Source of the DNA: Dichomitus squalens LYAD-421 SS1
Taxonomy: Eukaryota; Basidiomycota; Agaricomycetes; Polyporales; Polyporaceae
Reading direction: 5' to 3'
DNA length: 64,000 nt
NCBI RefSeq assembly: GCF_000275845.1
Contig: NW_006766891.1
Coordinates: 1 to 64,000, forward strand
Made by a program: the position numbers and the translations under genes. Under the pieces are notes generated by a model. It was given only the letters and a program-made list of their open reading frames with translations. It ran no database searches and had not been told where the DNA came from. Each line of letters opens with the position of its first letter. Within the stretch, counting starts at the first letter, position 1. This document shows, in pieces, positions 1 to 11,773 of this stretch.

Positions 1-315
1 TTATATACTAGAAGGGCTGCTTAGCAACCAAAGACAAGGCGCGAGAGCGAGGCAGTGAAGATGACAAAGGGAGAACAAAGGGCGAGAAAGAAAAGGCAAG
101 AGCATGGTGATCACGGGAACGGAGCATGTGGCAGTGGGAACGTATCTACAGTGTCCAAACTGGGATGGGCTAAGAAAGGAAATGGTCCGAGAATGGAAGG
201 TGGGCGTCAAGGGGAGGGGAATGGGCGGCAAAAAGGGGCGTCTGTCCAGCGTCCGTGACACATATTGCCCGCAGTCAGACTAGCTGTTGGTTCGCATGCA
301 GACAAAATGACTGAC
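1..315. other. No recognisable gene at the left edge
   Basis: Downstream flank of the MYND gene on the minus strand. The family normally continues here with another conserved block, but I find no matching coding sequence in any frame. It may be intron or flank running past the window edge, or sequence left after a 3' deletion. Confidence 0.4.
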
Positions 316-1150
316 CAGGGAAGGCGATCGAGAAGTCTTTTCCAGAAGCATCCCCCTCATTATAACCAAGATTGAGGGCATCCACGGCCGGCACATTGCC
401 CCATCTGAGGAACAATTTATTGATCCCATCAGCTCACCGATGGAGAGGGGTAGAGAGGCAAGAGCGTACAAGGCATGTCCTAAGAAGTGAGGATCACAAG
501 AACCACGAACATCATTCGAGATGAATGTCGGAGATCGCCGCTCCAAAGACCATATGGGTTCCCAGTCCACAGAGAGAATGGGATCCCTACAGTCTTTATG
601 GCCGGAAACGTTGGCAATCAGTCGGATGATGCTATAATAGTCACAAATCTTGCCTTGTCTGTGTACTTTCCAGTGGGACTTTTGACAGGCCTGCATACCC
701 ATTAGTCCGATAGGAAGGACGAGTTGCGAGAACACTTACTTTGGAGCAGTAGCTCACCAACTTGCACTTAGAGCAAATGAGGAACCCACGATTGTTGCAA
801 ACAATTTGGCGCGTTGCATCGACATTGGCGCACGGTTGCTCGCGGATGGTGTAGTCCACCGCGAAAGTTCCACCACCGGAGCCTAACACATCCGCTACGA
901 CAGCAGCAATGAAAGATTTCCGGTCCTCGGGGTTTGCATTCAGATGGTCGACGAGCTCATCAGGTACAATACCGGAGTCGCCTAGGGGGTTAGATGGGTT
1001 GTTGTCCCTAGAATGCAGTGACGTCGTCGCATCAGGACGAGGCAGGGACCTGAGCGCTTCTATTTTCTCTTCGATGGTCGATGAACGAGCAAAACGCGCG
1101 GCAAGCTCAGATCGAACTTCCTTCTCGCTGGAGTTGGAGGGAGAAGTCAT
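316..1150 (-). pseudogene. MYND zinc-finger protein, DUF4470-like; partial or decaying
   Basis: The first exon (1150 to 740; an in-frame ATG also lies at 1177) encodes an acidic leader and then the first half of a MYND finger: Cys-x2-Cys pairs ending in YCSK just before a clean GTAAGT donor. The next exon starts at 690 and supplies ACQKSHWKVH. About 20 in-frame residues then separate this from HKDC, as if a short intron had lost its splice sites. A conserved DWEPIW..ERRSPTF stretch follows, and an exon at 404-316 encodes WGNVPAVDALNL. This order matches the large mushroom family of MYND proteins with a DUF4470-type region, whose function is unknown. Normal family members are several hundred residues longer, and no continuation is visible to position 1. 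It is either cut by the window edge after a long intron or truncated. The family call is firm. Pseudogene status is inference. Confidence 0.55.
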
Positions 1151-1177
1151 AGTCAAAGGGTACGGTGGGTAACTCAC

Positions 1178-2062
1178 GCATTCTGTAGAGGCAGATCCTC
1201 ATAAACTTGCGGAATTAGGGTTTCTGGCAACATGACCCTACCGCAGCACCAAGGGGCCCGGGCCTGCTCGAATTCGACGACCACGTTCTGTGCGGAGCGC
1301 TGTCATATATGTTCTTCTATGATCAGGTTTCCTGTGTTCCTTGACGTGCGTACGACACGTGTCAATATTCAGATGTATATTAGATATCCCAACTTGTCAC
1401 TTGGGCATAACGCACTGTTCCCGCCGTATCTCTGTCACTCGGGAACGCACACCGTCGTTGGCGAATGATATTCCCAGTCCCGACATGTGTGAACCCCGCC
1501 ACACCGGCTCCAGATGGTTCAACTTCACCAATGTGCGTGCACTCGATTCCACCTAAAGCCCATTAGTTTCTTTGGGGCAGACAATGGCGCAAACGACGAT
1601 GCCGACCAGTGGCAAACTATACATCACAAAATCCCCTTCGAGAACGGTATGTGCTTGTACTTCATTTATCTGTGTAACAACACGTTCAGTTTCCTGTTCT
1701 CTGTAGAACGACCATGAAGCAAACTGTACGGCAGGAATGGGACTTTATTACGCTTCTAATATGACATTGCCGCCACGTTGGCCTCGCTCCTTGTATTCCC
1801 TTCGCTTCGTGAATCGATAGGCATGTTCTCAACAGATCCCCGTCACACCTGTTGTTTGAAAGACCTCGGTTAGAGACAACCGATACATATCATCATGACA
1901 GCACAAGTGCGACAGCATCCTTAGTACAGACATTGCTACCTTACCCCTGCGCCAAGACCTCCCGACGACATATTGCTTTACCTCCTACAACAAAATAACG
2001 GGCGGAATATAGCATTAGAGTGGTTCATGACGTCTGATGCGGTCGAGTGCATAGCGAACATC
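1178..2062. other. Intergenic, no gene recognised
   Basis: Lies between the 5' end of the MYND gene and the 3' end of the STRAP-like gene. Short reading frames show no family resemblance and no consistent intron structure. It should hold the MYND promoter and the STRAP 3' UTR. Confidence 0.5.
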
Positions 2063-3269
2063 TCACCCGCCGTTTGCGGGCACGCCCTGCCAGAGTCCAT
2101 AGCTCTTCCCTGGGGTAGTTTGCCAGAGCCGGATTGTGCCGTCCTCTGCAAAGGCGCATGTCAGCAAGAGACCGTTCGGATACGCGGGCAACATGACAGC
2201 GCAGTCAGACACGTAGGATCGGAGGACGAACTCACCACTTCCGCTCGCGAACATCTCACCATCAGGACTGAACTCGACACAGTGGACAGGACCATGGTGG
2301 CCCTTAAGCACTTCACGTTCTTCACCCGTAACGTCGTGTATGCGGACCCACTCGTCGCTGGTGCTGCCCGTGACGAAGCGATCCTGCAGGATTGGGTGGA
2401 TAGACGCGGAAGATGGCGCATACGGAAGCGTCAGGCTGTGCGTTTGAGGTCCATTCAGCAGCGCCGGGATGAATGAGACGGTCTTGCCCGAGGTTACGAC
2501 AATCCTATTCGTCTGCGGCGAAAGCTCCATCGACGTGATCGGGCCCGGGAAGGTCAGACTTGTCGAGATGGTCCGCGTCCGGAGATCCCACCACCTGTCA
2601 TGATGATGCACATGTTGGAAGTATGTTCGCGGCACAGGGTATGAGGAGGATCTTACTTGATCAGTCCGTCCTCCCCTGCTGTTACGCCCGTGTGGTCCCC
2701 TACCCACACTACACTCTTGATTGTGCCTTCATGCGAGAGAGCACTGGCGCTATCGACGAGGAAGTCCGGCTCGGCGTCGGGACGACCGAGATCGAACATC
2801 CGCACCTTCTTCTCCTGCCCGCCGGTGAGCAGGTGAGACGAAGTTGGCGAGAGGGCCACGCTTCGGACGATGTGATTGTGCGGGAAGGAGTGGAGACATT
2901 CGCCCGTGTACGTGTCCCAGATTTTGCTGTGCGGGAGAAGAAGATCGGTTCAGGGAACGGTCACGAAGAAGGCATTCCGCACAACGAACGTGCGAATACG
3001 ATCGAAAAGACTTACGCTGTGAAGTCTGCGCTGCCGGATGCCGCTCGAGAAGTATCCGGGGAAAGCTTGCTACTCCAAACCGCGCCCTTATGTCCGATGA
3101 AGGTTCCAATCCAGTCTCCGGTCCACTCGCGAAGCATAGGATTGCCATCTTTGCAGCTGGAGATCAGCACGTACGTCCCATCGTCTTGAAGAGGAGAGAA
3201 TGATAGGTGCGTGACAGGTCGCGTGTGCCCGGGCGCAACGAGTGGGGTAGTCTTGTAGGGGAGTGCCAT
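2063..3269 (-). CDS. STRAP/Unrip-like WD40 repeat protein
   Basis: Four exons (3269-3016, 2926-2657, 2594-2236, 2145-2063) join in frame to 321 residues. The protein begins with the family's characteristic GHTRPVTHLSFSP and GDWIGTFIGHKGAVW segments and continues through about seven WD40 blades. Blade cores include KIWDTYTGE, LLTGGQEKKVRMFDL, WWDLRT, GHHGPVHCVEFSPDG and EDGTIRLWQT. It ends shortly after YGLW, as expected for STRAP homologues. In animals STRAP (Unrip) is a scaffold in the SMN complex and in TGF-beta signalling. In fungi the role is less clear; an RNP-assembly or kinase-scaffold function is inference. The protein should be a cytosolic or nuclear beta-propeller with no catalytic activity. 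All three introns have GT and AG ends, and length matches the family (320-350 residues), so the model looks complete. Confidence 0.9.
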
Positions 3270-5193
3270 AATGGAGGTCGTATGCTAAGGTGTGGAGGTC
3301 GTGGTCGTGGTCGTGACGCAGGCGCACTGCGCACTGAGTCTAGAGATGAGATGAACGGTTGGCTGGTGAAACGGAAATGTACAGGGGGCGTGTCCGAGGC
3401 AAACGAGAAGGAAATCAAGGCTGGCGGTCACTTGTCCGCCCGTTTGTTCTCTTCCGCCAGACCCCCGCCACGTGGGCTTCCTTATCCGGCCACACACGCC
3501 GTCCTGAAAGACGCGTCTCTCTCCGCCTAACCCCCACCTGGGAAGCCCCTCCCCCTTCCACCATCCCTACCGCAAGCATGGTACCACATGGGATCGCAGT
3601 ACTCCACGGAAACGTGGAATCTGATATTACTCACCGTGCGAGTCTCGGACGAAGCAGTAGCGCGGACGAGTGGTCGACTAGCCATTCGTCGTGTACTTCC
3701 GATCAACGACCTTCGCTCTTACGATAGCTCCCGCGCAGAGAGACGTACATGGCGTACTACTAACTACCTGCGGGGCCCCACACACCTTGCAGTCAATTCG
3801 GAAGGCCAATCCTCATGGTCAGGGCATTCCAGGCTGCCTGTTGCTGCGCAGACTGTTTGGTAATCAAACGTTCGTCGTGGATCGATCCTGCGAACACGTT
3901 TTGTTGCGTTTACCTGCCCCGACTTCGTCCGTCACAAATACAACTAGCAGGCTCTCGTAGGTCTTGCAGCAGCATCTGCAAGCATCCTCCGGATTACGGC
4001 ATGATATTCTATACCTTCGTAAGATGGTTTTGGTGAATTGACGAGTACTTTCTGGCTGACGTGATGGACGGGTGCTAGGAGCCTACGGTCCCCTATTGCC
4101 TGGCGTTCTCTCATGTGGACCCTGGGTCATTCTACTCGTTGTTGTCTCATATACATCAACGGCACATACTAACGGCGCACTCCGTAGCGGATTCAATGGT
4201 GCATCATGATGGTTTGTTTCCCCTACTCCATTTCGTGATCTAGCCCTGCATGCTTTCCGCCAGGCATATCCAAGAAAATAATCGTCTTCCCAACGACGAG
4301 CAAAGGTTGCAATGCGCTACTGAAGGGCCATGATCGGACGCGGTCCTCTCAGTACCGATGTACCAACAGGTGTACGGTGCATGAACAACCTACTTTCCGA
4401 CCTGTCATGGACTCCCAGTTCGTCTGTGCTTCGCATACATCCATGAACCGATCGGCTCCATTGTCGTATGCGATGTCAAAATCGTGTCGGGTCGTTTCTG
4501 CCCCGATCCTTTTGCCCGGGCTTTGTTCCACCGATGGAGGACAGATGTCTGAAGATGCAATCCTCGGAGGGCATTGCGAGGCCATTACGAATATACAGAT
4601 CACCAGGTACATCGATATCGTCTCTTGGGCTTGCGCTTGCTTGGTTCTGTAAACTATTCTCGATCTCTTCATCTGCTTAGCCTTTGGAGTCAGTATTGCT
4701 CCCAGCTCGTTCGGTACCTTGTCAGGTCCCCCTCCACATGGTACAGTATTCAACCGGACCTTCGGACACTATGGGTCCCACGGACATTCGCACATTCCGT
4801 CGTCCCGCGCCTTCAAGTGCGGTTCTTTGCGCACGAGCAAACCCCCACCGCCCTGAACAGCACGCTCTCCGGACCTTGCGCCCGCTAAAGCCCCGCAGGA
4901 TGGTTGGGAAAGCTTTCAGTGTATCTTCGGGATTCACATCACAAGCAAGCCCGTTCTGCGGCTTGTATTGACTCTATCGCTCGATGTTGTGGAAATATTC
5001 TTCCTGAAAGTAGAGTCAGATACTCGCCGTCTAGAAAGCTACGGAGGACATAGTCCATGCAGGAGCAGGCAGATGGCGAGGAGGTGGTATTTTGTGGGCG
5101 CTGTTGGGGGTCTAATTGCCCGATATGTTCCCACAATGGCAACTTGCCCTTGCGCGAGATGTGTGAAGTTCTGATAATCTGGAATGATGTCAT
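3270..5193. other. Gene-poor stretch
   Basis: Almost 2 kb without a recognisable gene. It starts with the STRAP promoter. A weak minus-strand frame at 4612-4349 begins with a hydrophobic leader (MYLVICIFVMA) and could be a small secreted protein, but it has no recognisable family and no clear second exon, so I do not call it. The rest shows no domain and no transposase motif. Confidence 0.45.
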
Positions 5194-5566
5194 TAGGGGT
5201 GCTCAATTATGGTGACCACTGGCCACTGGTCGTGTTGAGATGCAATTGATGGGGACTGATGAACTAGCCGAGTGTCCCGCATCTGGCAAGCGAGCAACGT
5301 CGGGCTTCGTGGTCCTTCCCATTCTATCGATCTAGCGTGCTCACCAAGACAGCGAAAACCCTGAGGTTCGAGAATGTTGAAGACGAGAGCCGTCCGCGTC
5401 GATTGACACCCATGTCGAGGGACTTTGTGCGGGAGGACCAGTGTCAGCATCGCTGCAGAGCTTTCGAAGACGAGTTGAGGGGCTAGTCTCGGCTAGCCCA
5501 TCGGTCCGCATCAATTGCCTCTCAACGCGACCAGTGGCCAGTGGCCACCATAATTGAGCACCCCTA
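5194..5566. mobile_element. MITE 1, TA-flanked, long terminal inverted repeats
   Basis: A 369 bp non-coding element (5196-5564) flanked by TA (5194-5195 and 5565-5566). Both ends start GGGGTGCTCAATTATGGTG and read inward as inverted copies for about 78 bp with roughly eight mismatches; each carries the near-palindrome CCACTGGCCACTGG. The remaining roughly 210 bp encodes nothing. TA duplication, small size and absence of a transposase fit a non-autonomous Tc1/mariner-type (Stowaway-like) element. The superfamily is inferred from the TA alone. It sits about 1.1 kb upstream of the first sulfate permease. Confidence 0.8.
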
Positions 5567-6706
5567 TTCGACTCTCACCAGTTCTCATCAAAAATAACGG
5601 AGAAGAAGGGTGCATGTCGTCCTTGGCATATTGATTGAAAGGTATGTATGCGCGACAGAATGAAGATAGTTTGCATCATGTCTTATACCAGAAGTGCAAT
5701 GAACGCGTCTGAAGGAATGGTTACAGACTGTATCGGGACAGGGGAGACAGCACTGAGTACAGTCCACGTTGACCTCCGCCTTGTCGGTGCCAGTGTGGCT
5801 CGAAGCCATTCAGTGACTTTTGGTTCACCGGGAGAGGAATCTTAGACCATCGCGACTGATCGACGCTAGGAACGGGAGCGAGGTGTGGATCAATCGGGAC
5901 ATCTCCGCCTACCACGTTTGGCCTAAGGGTGGTTAGCCTCTTTGAGCAGCATACATCCTAGCTGTGGCCTAAATTACATATACATATAGCAATCGCGCAA
6001 CAGAGGCTCCACATTGCATGCATAGCACCCGGCTGTGTAACGGTCAAGCGCCAGGTAAACTCATGCTGTAACGCTATGTGTGCAGGTTTCCGCGAAGGTG
6101 AATGAGGGCCAGTACTGTGTGGGTTTCCGAAGTACATGTATAAGTAAAGATCGTAAAGTCCGGACCGGTCTTTGTGGGTGAAAGTGACTGGAAAGGGCCA
6201 GGGGTATACTACAAAGCTGTGCAGGCAACGCAAATGGCAAGTCACGTGAATATGCGCAAGAAGGATGGATAATGGCGTGCTTCTGAGCGCAGACTGGGCT
6301 CAATGTTTTCCTGCCCTACGGCCGCCATCATCTTTCCGAAATCAAGCATGAGAGAAATGTATAATACAGGCGGCAGTCGGTGCTTGTCCGTTTTGACGAC
6401 ATCGGAGCCCCTTGAACAGCTGGGCGTTCCCGCCACGGACAAGACGCTCCTCGACGCGCTCCACGAACCAACTCCAGAGCCGAGTACACGCCCGTCCCAC
6501 AGTACCCGACGCAGTCTCTCGTAAACATTGCAGACGCTTGGAGATTAGCTTCTGTCATCTATCAGGGACCTTGCGACATCCCTAGTCACTCGAAAACCGT
6601 TCCTGGGTAATTCTCATCTCCGCCGCTCGACACAGCTGCCCAAGCTATAAGTTCACACACAGACGCTAACCAGCAATCACTTTCCCCACTCGCCCTTCGA
6701 CCCGCG
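5567..6706. other. Upstream region of sulfate permease 1
   Basis: No gene recognised. Contains a TCACGTGA palindrome (6242-6249) and a TATAAG (6646-6651) 56 bases before the permease start codon. Short frames on both strands at 6240-6560 do not resemble any family I know. Confidence 0.5.
6242..6249. promoter_or_regulatory. TCACGTGA E-box (Cbf1-type site)
   Basis: Perfect 8-base palindrome 458 bases upstream of the sulfate permease start. In yeast, Cbf1 binds TCACGTGA and recruits Met4 to sulfur-assimilation promoters. Function here is inferred from motif and position only. Confidence 0.35.
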
Positions 6707-9510
6707 ATGGCCTCCTCGTCGACCTTCGCGAAGGCCAAGACTTACGGAAAGCGCGTCATCGGTCGGCCTGAAGACCCTGTCCCCGTGGTCACAGTCAAGG
6801 ATTGGGTCCGCAACATATCTCAAAACCCAGCGCGTGATGTTAGTCAATCTCGCTTCTCTTCTGCCGCGTGTTCTGCCTTACCCTTACCGTCCGCGCATCT
6901 AGGCTCTCAGATATGTGGAGTCGCTCTTCCCCATCTTAGGATGGATCACCCGATACAGTAAGTACTCCGGATGCTTGCATTCTATCAGTCCGTACTGAGC
7001 TGGCGTCTAGACTTCGGGTGGCTTTACGGCGATGTTGTCGCCGGTCTCACTGTAGGCATGGTCGTCGTGCCTCAGAGCATGTCCTATGCTCAGGTATATA
7101 CTTTTGCGTTCGCTGCTTCCTCGTATGATCGCGCCGTTGACCTGGCATGTCGGACGCAGATTGCAACTCTTCCCACACAATACGGCCTTTACTCTGCCTT
7201 CGTGGGTGTACTGATCTACTGCGTGCGTGCTTTCTTGGCTGCTGCGCCGCTTCTTTGATAGGCCGGTTTTTGACGTGCGCTATGTGCTGTCACAGTTGTT
7301 CGCTACGTCCAAGGATGTTTCGATCGGTCCGGTTGCGGTCATGTCGCTCACGGTATCTCGTATCATCGCGCATGTCAACGAGCACCACCCAGGTGTGTGG
7401 TCCGGCCCACAGATTGCCACCACGACCGCCTTCATTTGCGGTTTCATTGTGCTGGGGATCGGTATCCTACGCCTTGGTTGGCTGGTGGAGTTCATCCCCC
7501 TCCCCGCCGTCAGCGGCTTCATGACGGGCTCGGCAATCAACATTGTAGCAGGTCAAGTTCCTGGTCTGCTTGGGGAGACTGGTTTTGAGTACGTTTTTTG
7601 GACGATACCCTTCAACTTTGCAGTCTTGTTGACGCCTTCTATCAGCACTCGTGCGGCGACGTACAAGGTCATTATCAACAGTCTTAAGTTCTTACCAGTG
7701 ACGAAGCTTGACGCCGCATTCGGTATCACTGGTCTCGTCTGCCTATACCTCATGAAATGGAGCTGCGATTACTTTGGGGCCCGCTACCCTCGCAGGCGTA
7801 TGTACATTCACTAGCGAGTACCTCCTGCATCGCCTCACGTATTTGCCTCCAGAGCGATTGTTCTTCTTCATTTCGGTGTTCCGGAATGCCTTTGTGGTCG
7901 TCGTCCTGACGATTGCATCTTGGCTGTACTGCAGACATCGCAAGAACAAGGCCGGCAAATATCCCATCAAGATCTTGCAGAAAGTTCCCCGCGGCTTCCA
8001 GCATGTCGGCCCCCCCGTCATCGACCCGGATCTCCTCTCAGCTATGGCCAGTGAGATTCCAGTAGCGACCATCATCTTGTTGCTGGAACATATTGCCATC
8101 TCGAAGTGTAAGTCTATCCTTGAAGTCATCACGGTCATATATGCTTATAGAACATGTAGCTTTCGGTCGATTGAACGGATACAAGATTAACCCCAACCAG
8201 GAGCTGATCGCCATTGGTGTTACTAACACTATTGGCACGGTCTTCGGTGCTTACCCCGCTACTGGGTCGTTCTCGCGTTCGGCCCTCAAATCGAAGTCTG
8301 GTGTGCGTACCCCTGCCGCGGGTATCCTGACAGCCATCGTCGTCGTCGTCGCCCTCTACGGTTTGACTCCCGCCTTCTTCTGGATTCCCTCCGCCGGTCT
8401 CTCCGCCGTCATTATCCACGCCGTCGCGGACTTGGTTGCGACTCCCAAGCAGGTTTACTCGTTCTGGCGCGTCTCTCCGATCGAGTTCGTCATCTGGGCG
8501 GCCGCGGTTCTTGTCACCGTCTTCTCGACCATCGAGAACGGTATCTACACGTCCATCTGCGCGTCTGCCGCCCTCCTCCTAGTCCGCATTGCGCGCCCTC
8601 GCGGATACTTCCTCGGTAAAGTTACCCTCCATGAGGACCAGAACTCCTCCGAAGTTCGTGACGTGTACGTGCCTCTCCAGGAGCGGCCCGGCGTTCTGGC
8701 GCCAGTCAAGGTCGTCCCTCCGCCGCCCGGAGTCATTGTGTACCGTTTCGAGGAGAGCGTGCTCTACCCGAACCAGTCCCTGCTTAACGACGCCCTTGTC
8801 GACCACGTCAAGAAGCACACGCGCCGCGGCATTGACGTGAGCCAGATTAGGATGAGCGACAGGCCGTGGAACGATCCTGGTCCGAAGCCTGGCCAGGACG
8901 AAACCGCGGAGAACCTCGCGAAGCCGCTTCTTCACGCGATCGTGCTCGACTTCTCTGGAGTGTGAGTGTCAGGCGCATGTTTGATCCTAACGTTGTGCTC
9001 ACGACCCGCGTACTCAGGTCGCATATTGACACCACTGGTATTCAATCTCTCATCGACACCAGAAACGAGGTGGAGAGGTGGGCGGACAAGCCTGTCGAGG
9101 TCAGTCCTTCATGCATGTCTCGTCGTTGACGCCCTCTACTGATACTAGTCATCCCGCAGTTCCACTTCGCTACCATTCTCTCGCCTTGGATCCGCCGAGC
9201 ATTGATCGCGGGCGGTTTCGGGATCGGCACGCCTTCGTCCCGGGTGCCCATCGAGATCGCCCCTGTGGTGCCCTACCGCGGAGGCCGCACAGAATTCAGC
9301 GAACGTCATAAAGCTCCCGATCTGGAGGCGATTGAGGAGACCACGAAGGAAACAGAGTCGCCGATCGTGCCGCAAGACACGCCCTTCTTCCACTTCGACC
9401 TCACCGCTGCGGTGCGTGCTGCGGAGGCGGGTCTCGGACAGTCGTCGAACAGGTCAGACCGGTCTAGCTGGTCGAAGTCTCCAGAGGGGAAGACGGATGT
9501 CGTGGAGTGA
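6707..9510 (+). CDS. Sulfate permease (SulP/SLC26 family), copy 1
   Basis: Ten exons (6707-6838, 6903-6957, 7011-7093, 7160-7222, 7296-7588, 7646-7797, 7853-8107, 8160-8961, 9018-9099, 9160-9510) give 755 residues, the usual size for fungal Sul1/Sul2-type proton-coupled sulfate transporters of the plasma membrane. Landmarks in order: RYVESLFPILGWITRY, the LYGDVVAGLTVGMVVVPQSM signature of TM1, ATLPTQYGLYSAF, the GPVAVMSL segment, GFMTGSAINI, ELIAIGVTNTIG with FGAYPATGSFSRSAL, and the PAFFWIPSAGLSAVIIHAV region. A C-terminal STAS domain follows (LDFSGV, then SHIDTTGIQSLIDTR across intron 8). TACO1 and an inverted paralogue with all nine introns at identical positions lie downstream. Substrate could include other oxyanions; sulfate is the best call. 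Confidence 0.95.
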
Positions 9511-11380
9511 TTTTATTTGGTCGTGGGACTCATCGAAACGTCGACATCGTATTGGAAAGCTTTTATCAACCCAATGCTCACGATCTAATGCCGTAAGTTA
9601 GAATTTGTACGTCTTTACATGTCACCTTTGCTTTGTGTATCAGTAACACCTGTCATTCACCTTGCTCATTTGGACCGTGCGCGGGCGAGAATGTTCACGG
9701 CGATCCAAGTATGCGTCCGGTTTGGCAGTGCGCGGCTTAGCGCGGCGCTGCCGCCCACTCGCCGACTTGAACCCGAAACTCCAACAGAAATCTCAGTGTA
9801 ACAACTGTGGTCCCAGCGCCCGCCGATCTTTGACTTTGGAGCGTTGCTCACAGACAGAGGTATGACTGAGGATCATATAGAACAATTAACAGGGTAGGAT
9901 ACGCTCAATTGGCTTCTCCGGAGGTGCTAGCGGTCATGGCAGGCTAGGTACATGGCCACCCCAAGGCGCGCTCACGTACTGTCGAGCTGAAATGTACTGA
10001 GGGGTGCTGTGTCGGCAGCGCTCTCACCTAGCGAGTACAAATCACCAATATGTAGATAGACTGACCAAGTCAAATACTCATTCAGTACGACGCGAGACGA
10101 GCCTGTCTACTGTGTTCCGCAGTCTATGGAACAGGCTACGCCTGTTGTGCTCCCGATTGGATGCTTAAAGGCATAGTCAATGAGTAAGCCTTGAAGAGGT
10201 TGCAGTAATAAGCTCATACGTTTGCGGCTAGTCTCCCCGCCAAGCACCCCTTCGGTAGGCCCCAAACCACCGGTCTGCCCAAGTGCGACCTCTTGAGTTG
10301 GTGCATCCAGCACACTTCCTGTATGCGATGCGGAAGCCGACGAGTCACCGAGGCTTTGTCTGGATTCGTCCAGTCGAGCGATTGCTTCGTTAAGTATCCT
10401 GTAGATGCATACGTGATCCACTGCGAAGACATATGCTTGTTGACACCTACAACTGGGCATTCTGAGCTTCCTTCTGAAAGCCCCTTGGATCTGGAATGGT
10501 CTCCGCAGACAGGTGGTTTTCGGGGTCTGGCCATAGCTTGACAAGTGGAACTTGTGATGCTAAACGGAGGTCGGTGTTCCGATCAAACCCTAGGAGCCCC
10601 GGAAGGTCCAGGTATGACGATCTGTCGGAGCCTGCAGATGCGGACTCATGGATCTGCTTCAATCCCGCCGTCTGAGCGAGGTTCCTCGCTTGGAGGAGGG
10701 GTGGAAGAGATAGGTTGGGCCGAAGTGGCCTGAATGTTCTGCTGGTGGCTGAAAATGCACCTGCGGTCAGAAGCGAAAGTTTTGTCAATCTTCATCTTGT
10801 CTGCAACACTCAGTTGAGGCGCAGTATTGAGTGGATATCGGTCGCGCCTTCCGAGAGCACAGACATCCATTTCGAATCCATACCAATGGTAGCAATCTCG
10901 GAATGGGAGCGGAGGAGAGGGGGTAACCTGAGGGCGCCCATCTACAGCGCATGGGAAAATTGGGATCACCATATTCGACTCAATTCCGGCCTCTGGTTCC
11001 TCTGGCCTCAGTGTGTTTCCTATGAAGCTGACTGAATAGCGACACCACTGAGAGTCAACAAGAGGCAGTTCTATAGGCTACCGGCGAGGATTCAATCAGG
11101 TGCTAATTAAGGAAGCCATGGAAACACCAACATCGCCCATGCAGACAAGATACTTCTTTCCCCTAGGCACATCTTCGAGATTGAGGGACGCAAGGGCATT
11201 GTGAAGCTTTGGTAGTTCATGGAGGTTGATCTGAATTATAGCATACGTTCCAGGCATAGGAAAAGAGGGTGTCCGTGGGTTTATTATGTGACGTTCCAAA
11301 TCCATTTGTACGGCTGTTGGTGCGTCTGGCTTGGAATGGGAAGCTTCCATGGCGATGGTACACCTGTAACTAAGAGTGAA
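9511..11380. other. Intergenic with possible gene remnant
   Basis: Mostly unassigned. On the minus strand, about 10972-10130, frames such as PFRDCYHWYGFEMDV, YPLNTAPQLSVADKMKIDK, LLDLPGLLGFD-like and YRILNEAIARLDESRQS look more protein-like than chance. They change frame several times without a convincing splice pattern, so this is a low-confidence hypothetical gene or remnant of unknown function. Confidence 0.3.
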
Positions 11381-11557
11381 TAGAGTGTATTTGCACGGAT
11401 AATTATTAGCGTTTTCATTACCCGCCCTCATTGAGTTTTCACCAGGTGGGGCCGGCGCTAGCAGCCCTACGGTGAGGAATCCGCCACGGTTTTCATCGGG
11501 TGGCGCCCCGTTTTCACCAGCGCCACCTCGATAAATCACCGTGCAAATACACTCTAA
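11381..11557. mobile_element. MITE 2, short TA-flanked element
   Basis: A 173 bp element (11383-11555) bounded by TA on both sides. Its ends are inverted copies of GAGTGTATTTGCACGG (16 perfect bases, then a degenerate AT-rich stretch). The interior repeats GTTTTCAyy-type units four times (near 11411, 11434, 11489 and 11510), each next to GGTGG/GGCGCC-rich sequence able to pair. No coding capacity. TA flanks suggest a Tc1/mariner-mobilised MITE. It lies about 220 bp upstream of the TACO1 start codon, so probably within or next to that promoter. Confidence 0.75.
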
Positions 11558-11773
11558 TGTTGCAGCTCACTGCTAAACTGTGTCATCTGCTGACTGACAG
11601 TGGGGATTGAGGTTGTAGGTATACGCGAGCTCTGGAATGTAACGAAGAAGTCTCGCTCAAGGCTGTTGTGCTTGCCAGCTGGCAGCCACGCGACAGAGAA
11701 TATGCTGAGGGTAGGTTAGGGTTGCCACCAACAGCTGAGGAGCGCCTATCTTCGCACTTCGTCTTTCAACTTC

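Noticed and set aside
2560..3189. Plus-strand frame of 209 codons
   Set aside because: Antisense to the STRAP-like WD40 gene; no domain.
4349..4612. Possible small secreted protein on the minus strand with a hydrophobic start
   Set aside because: No clear cleavage site, cysteine pattern or second exon; weaker than the candidate at 50941.
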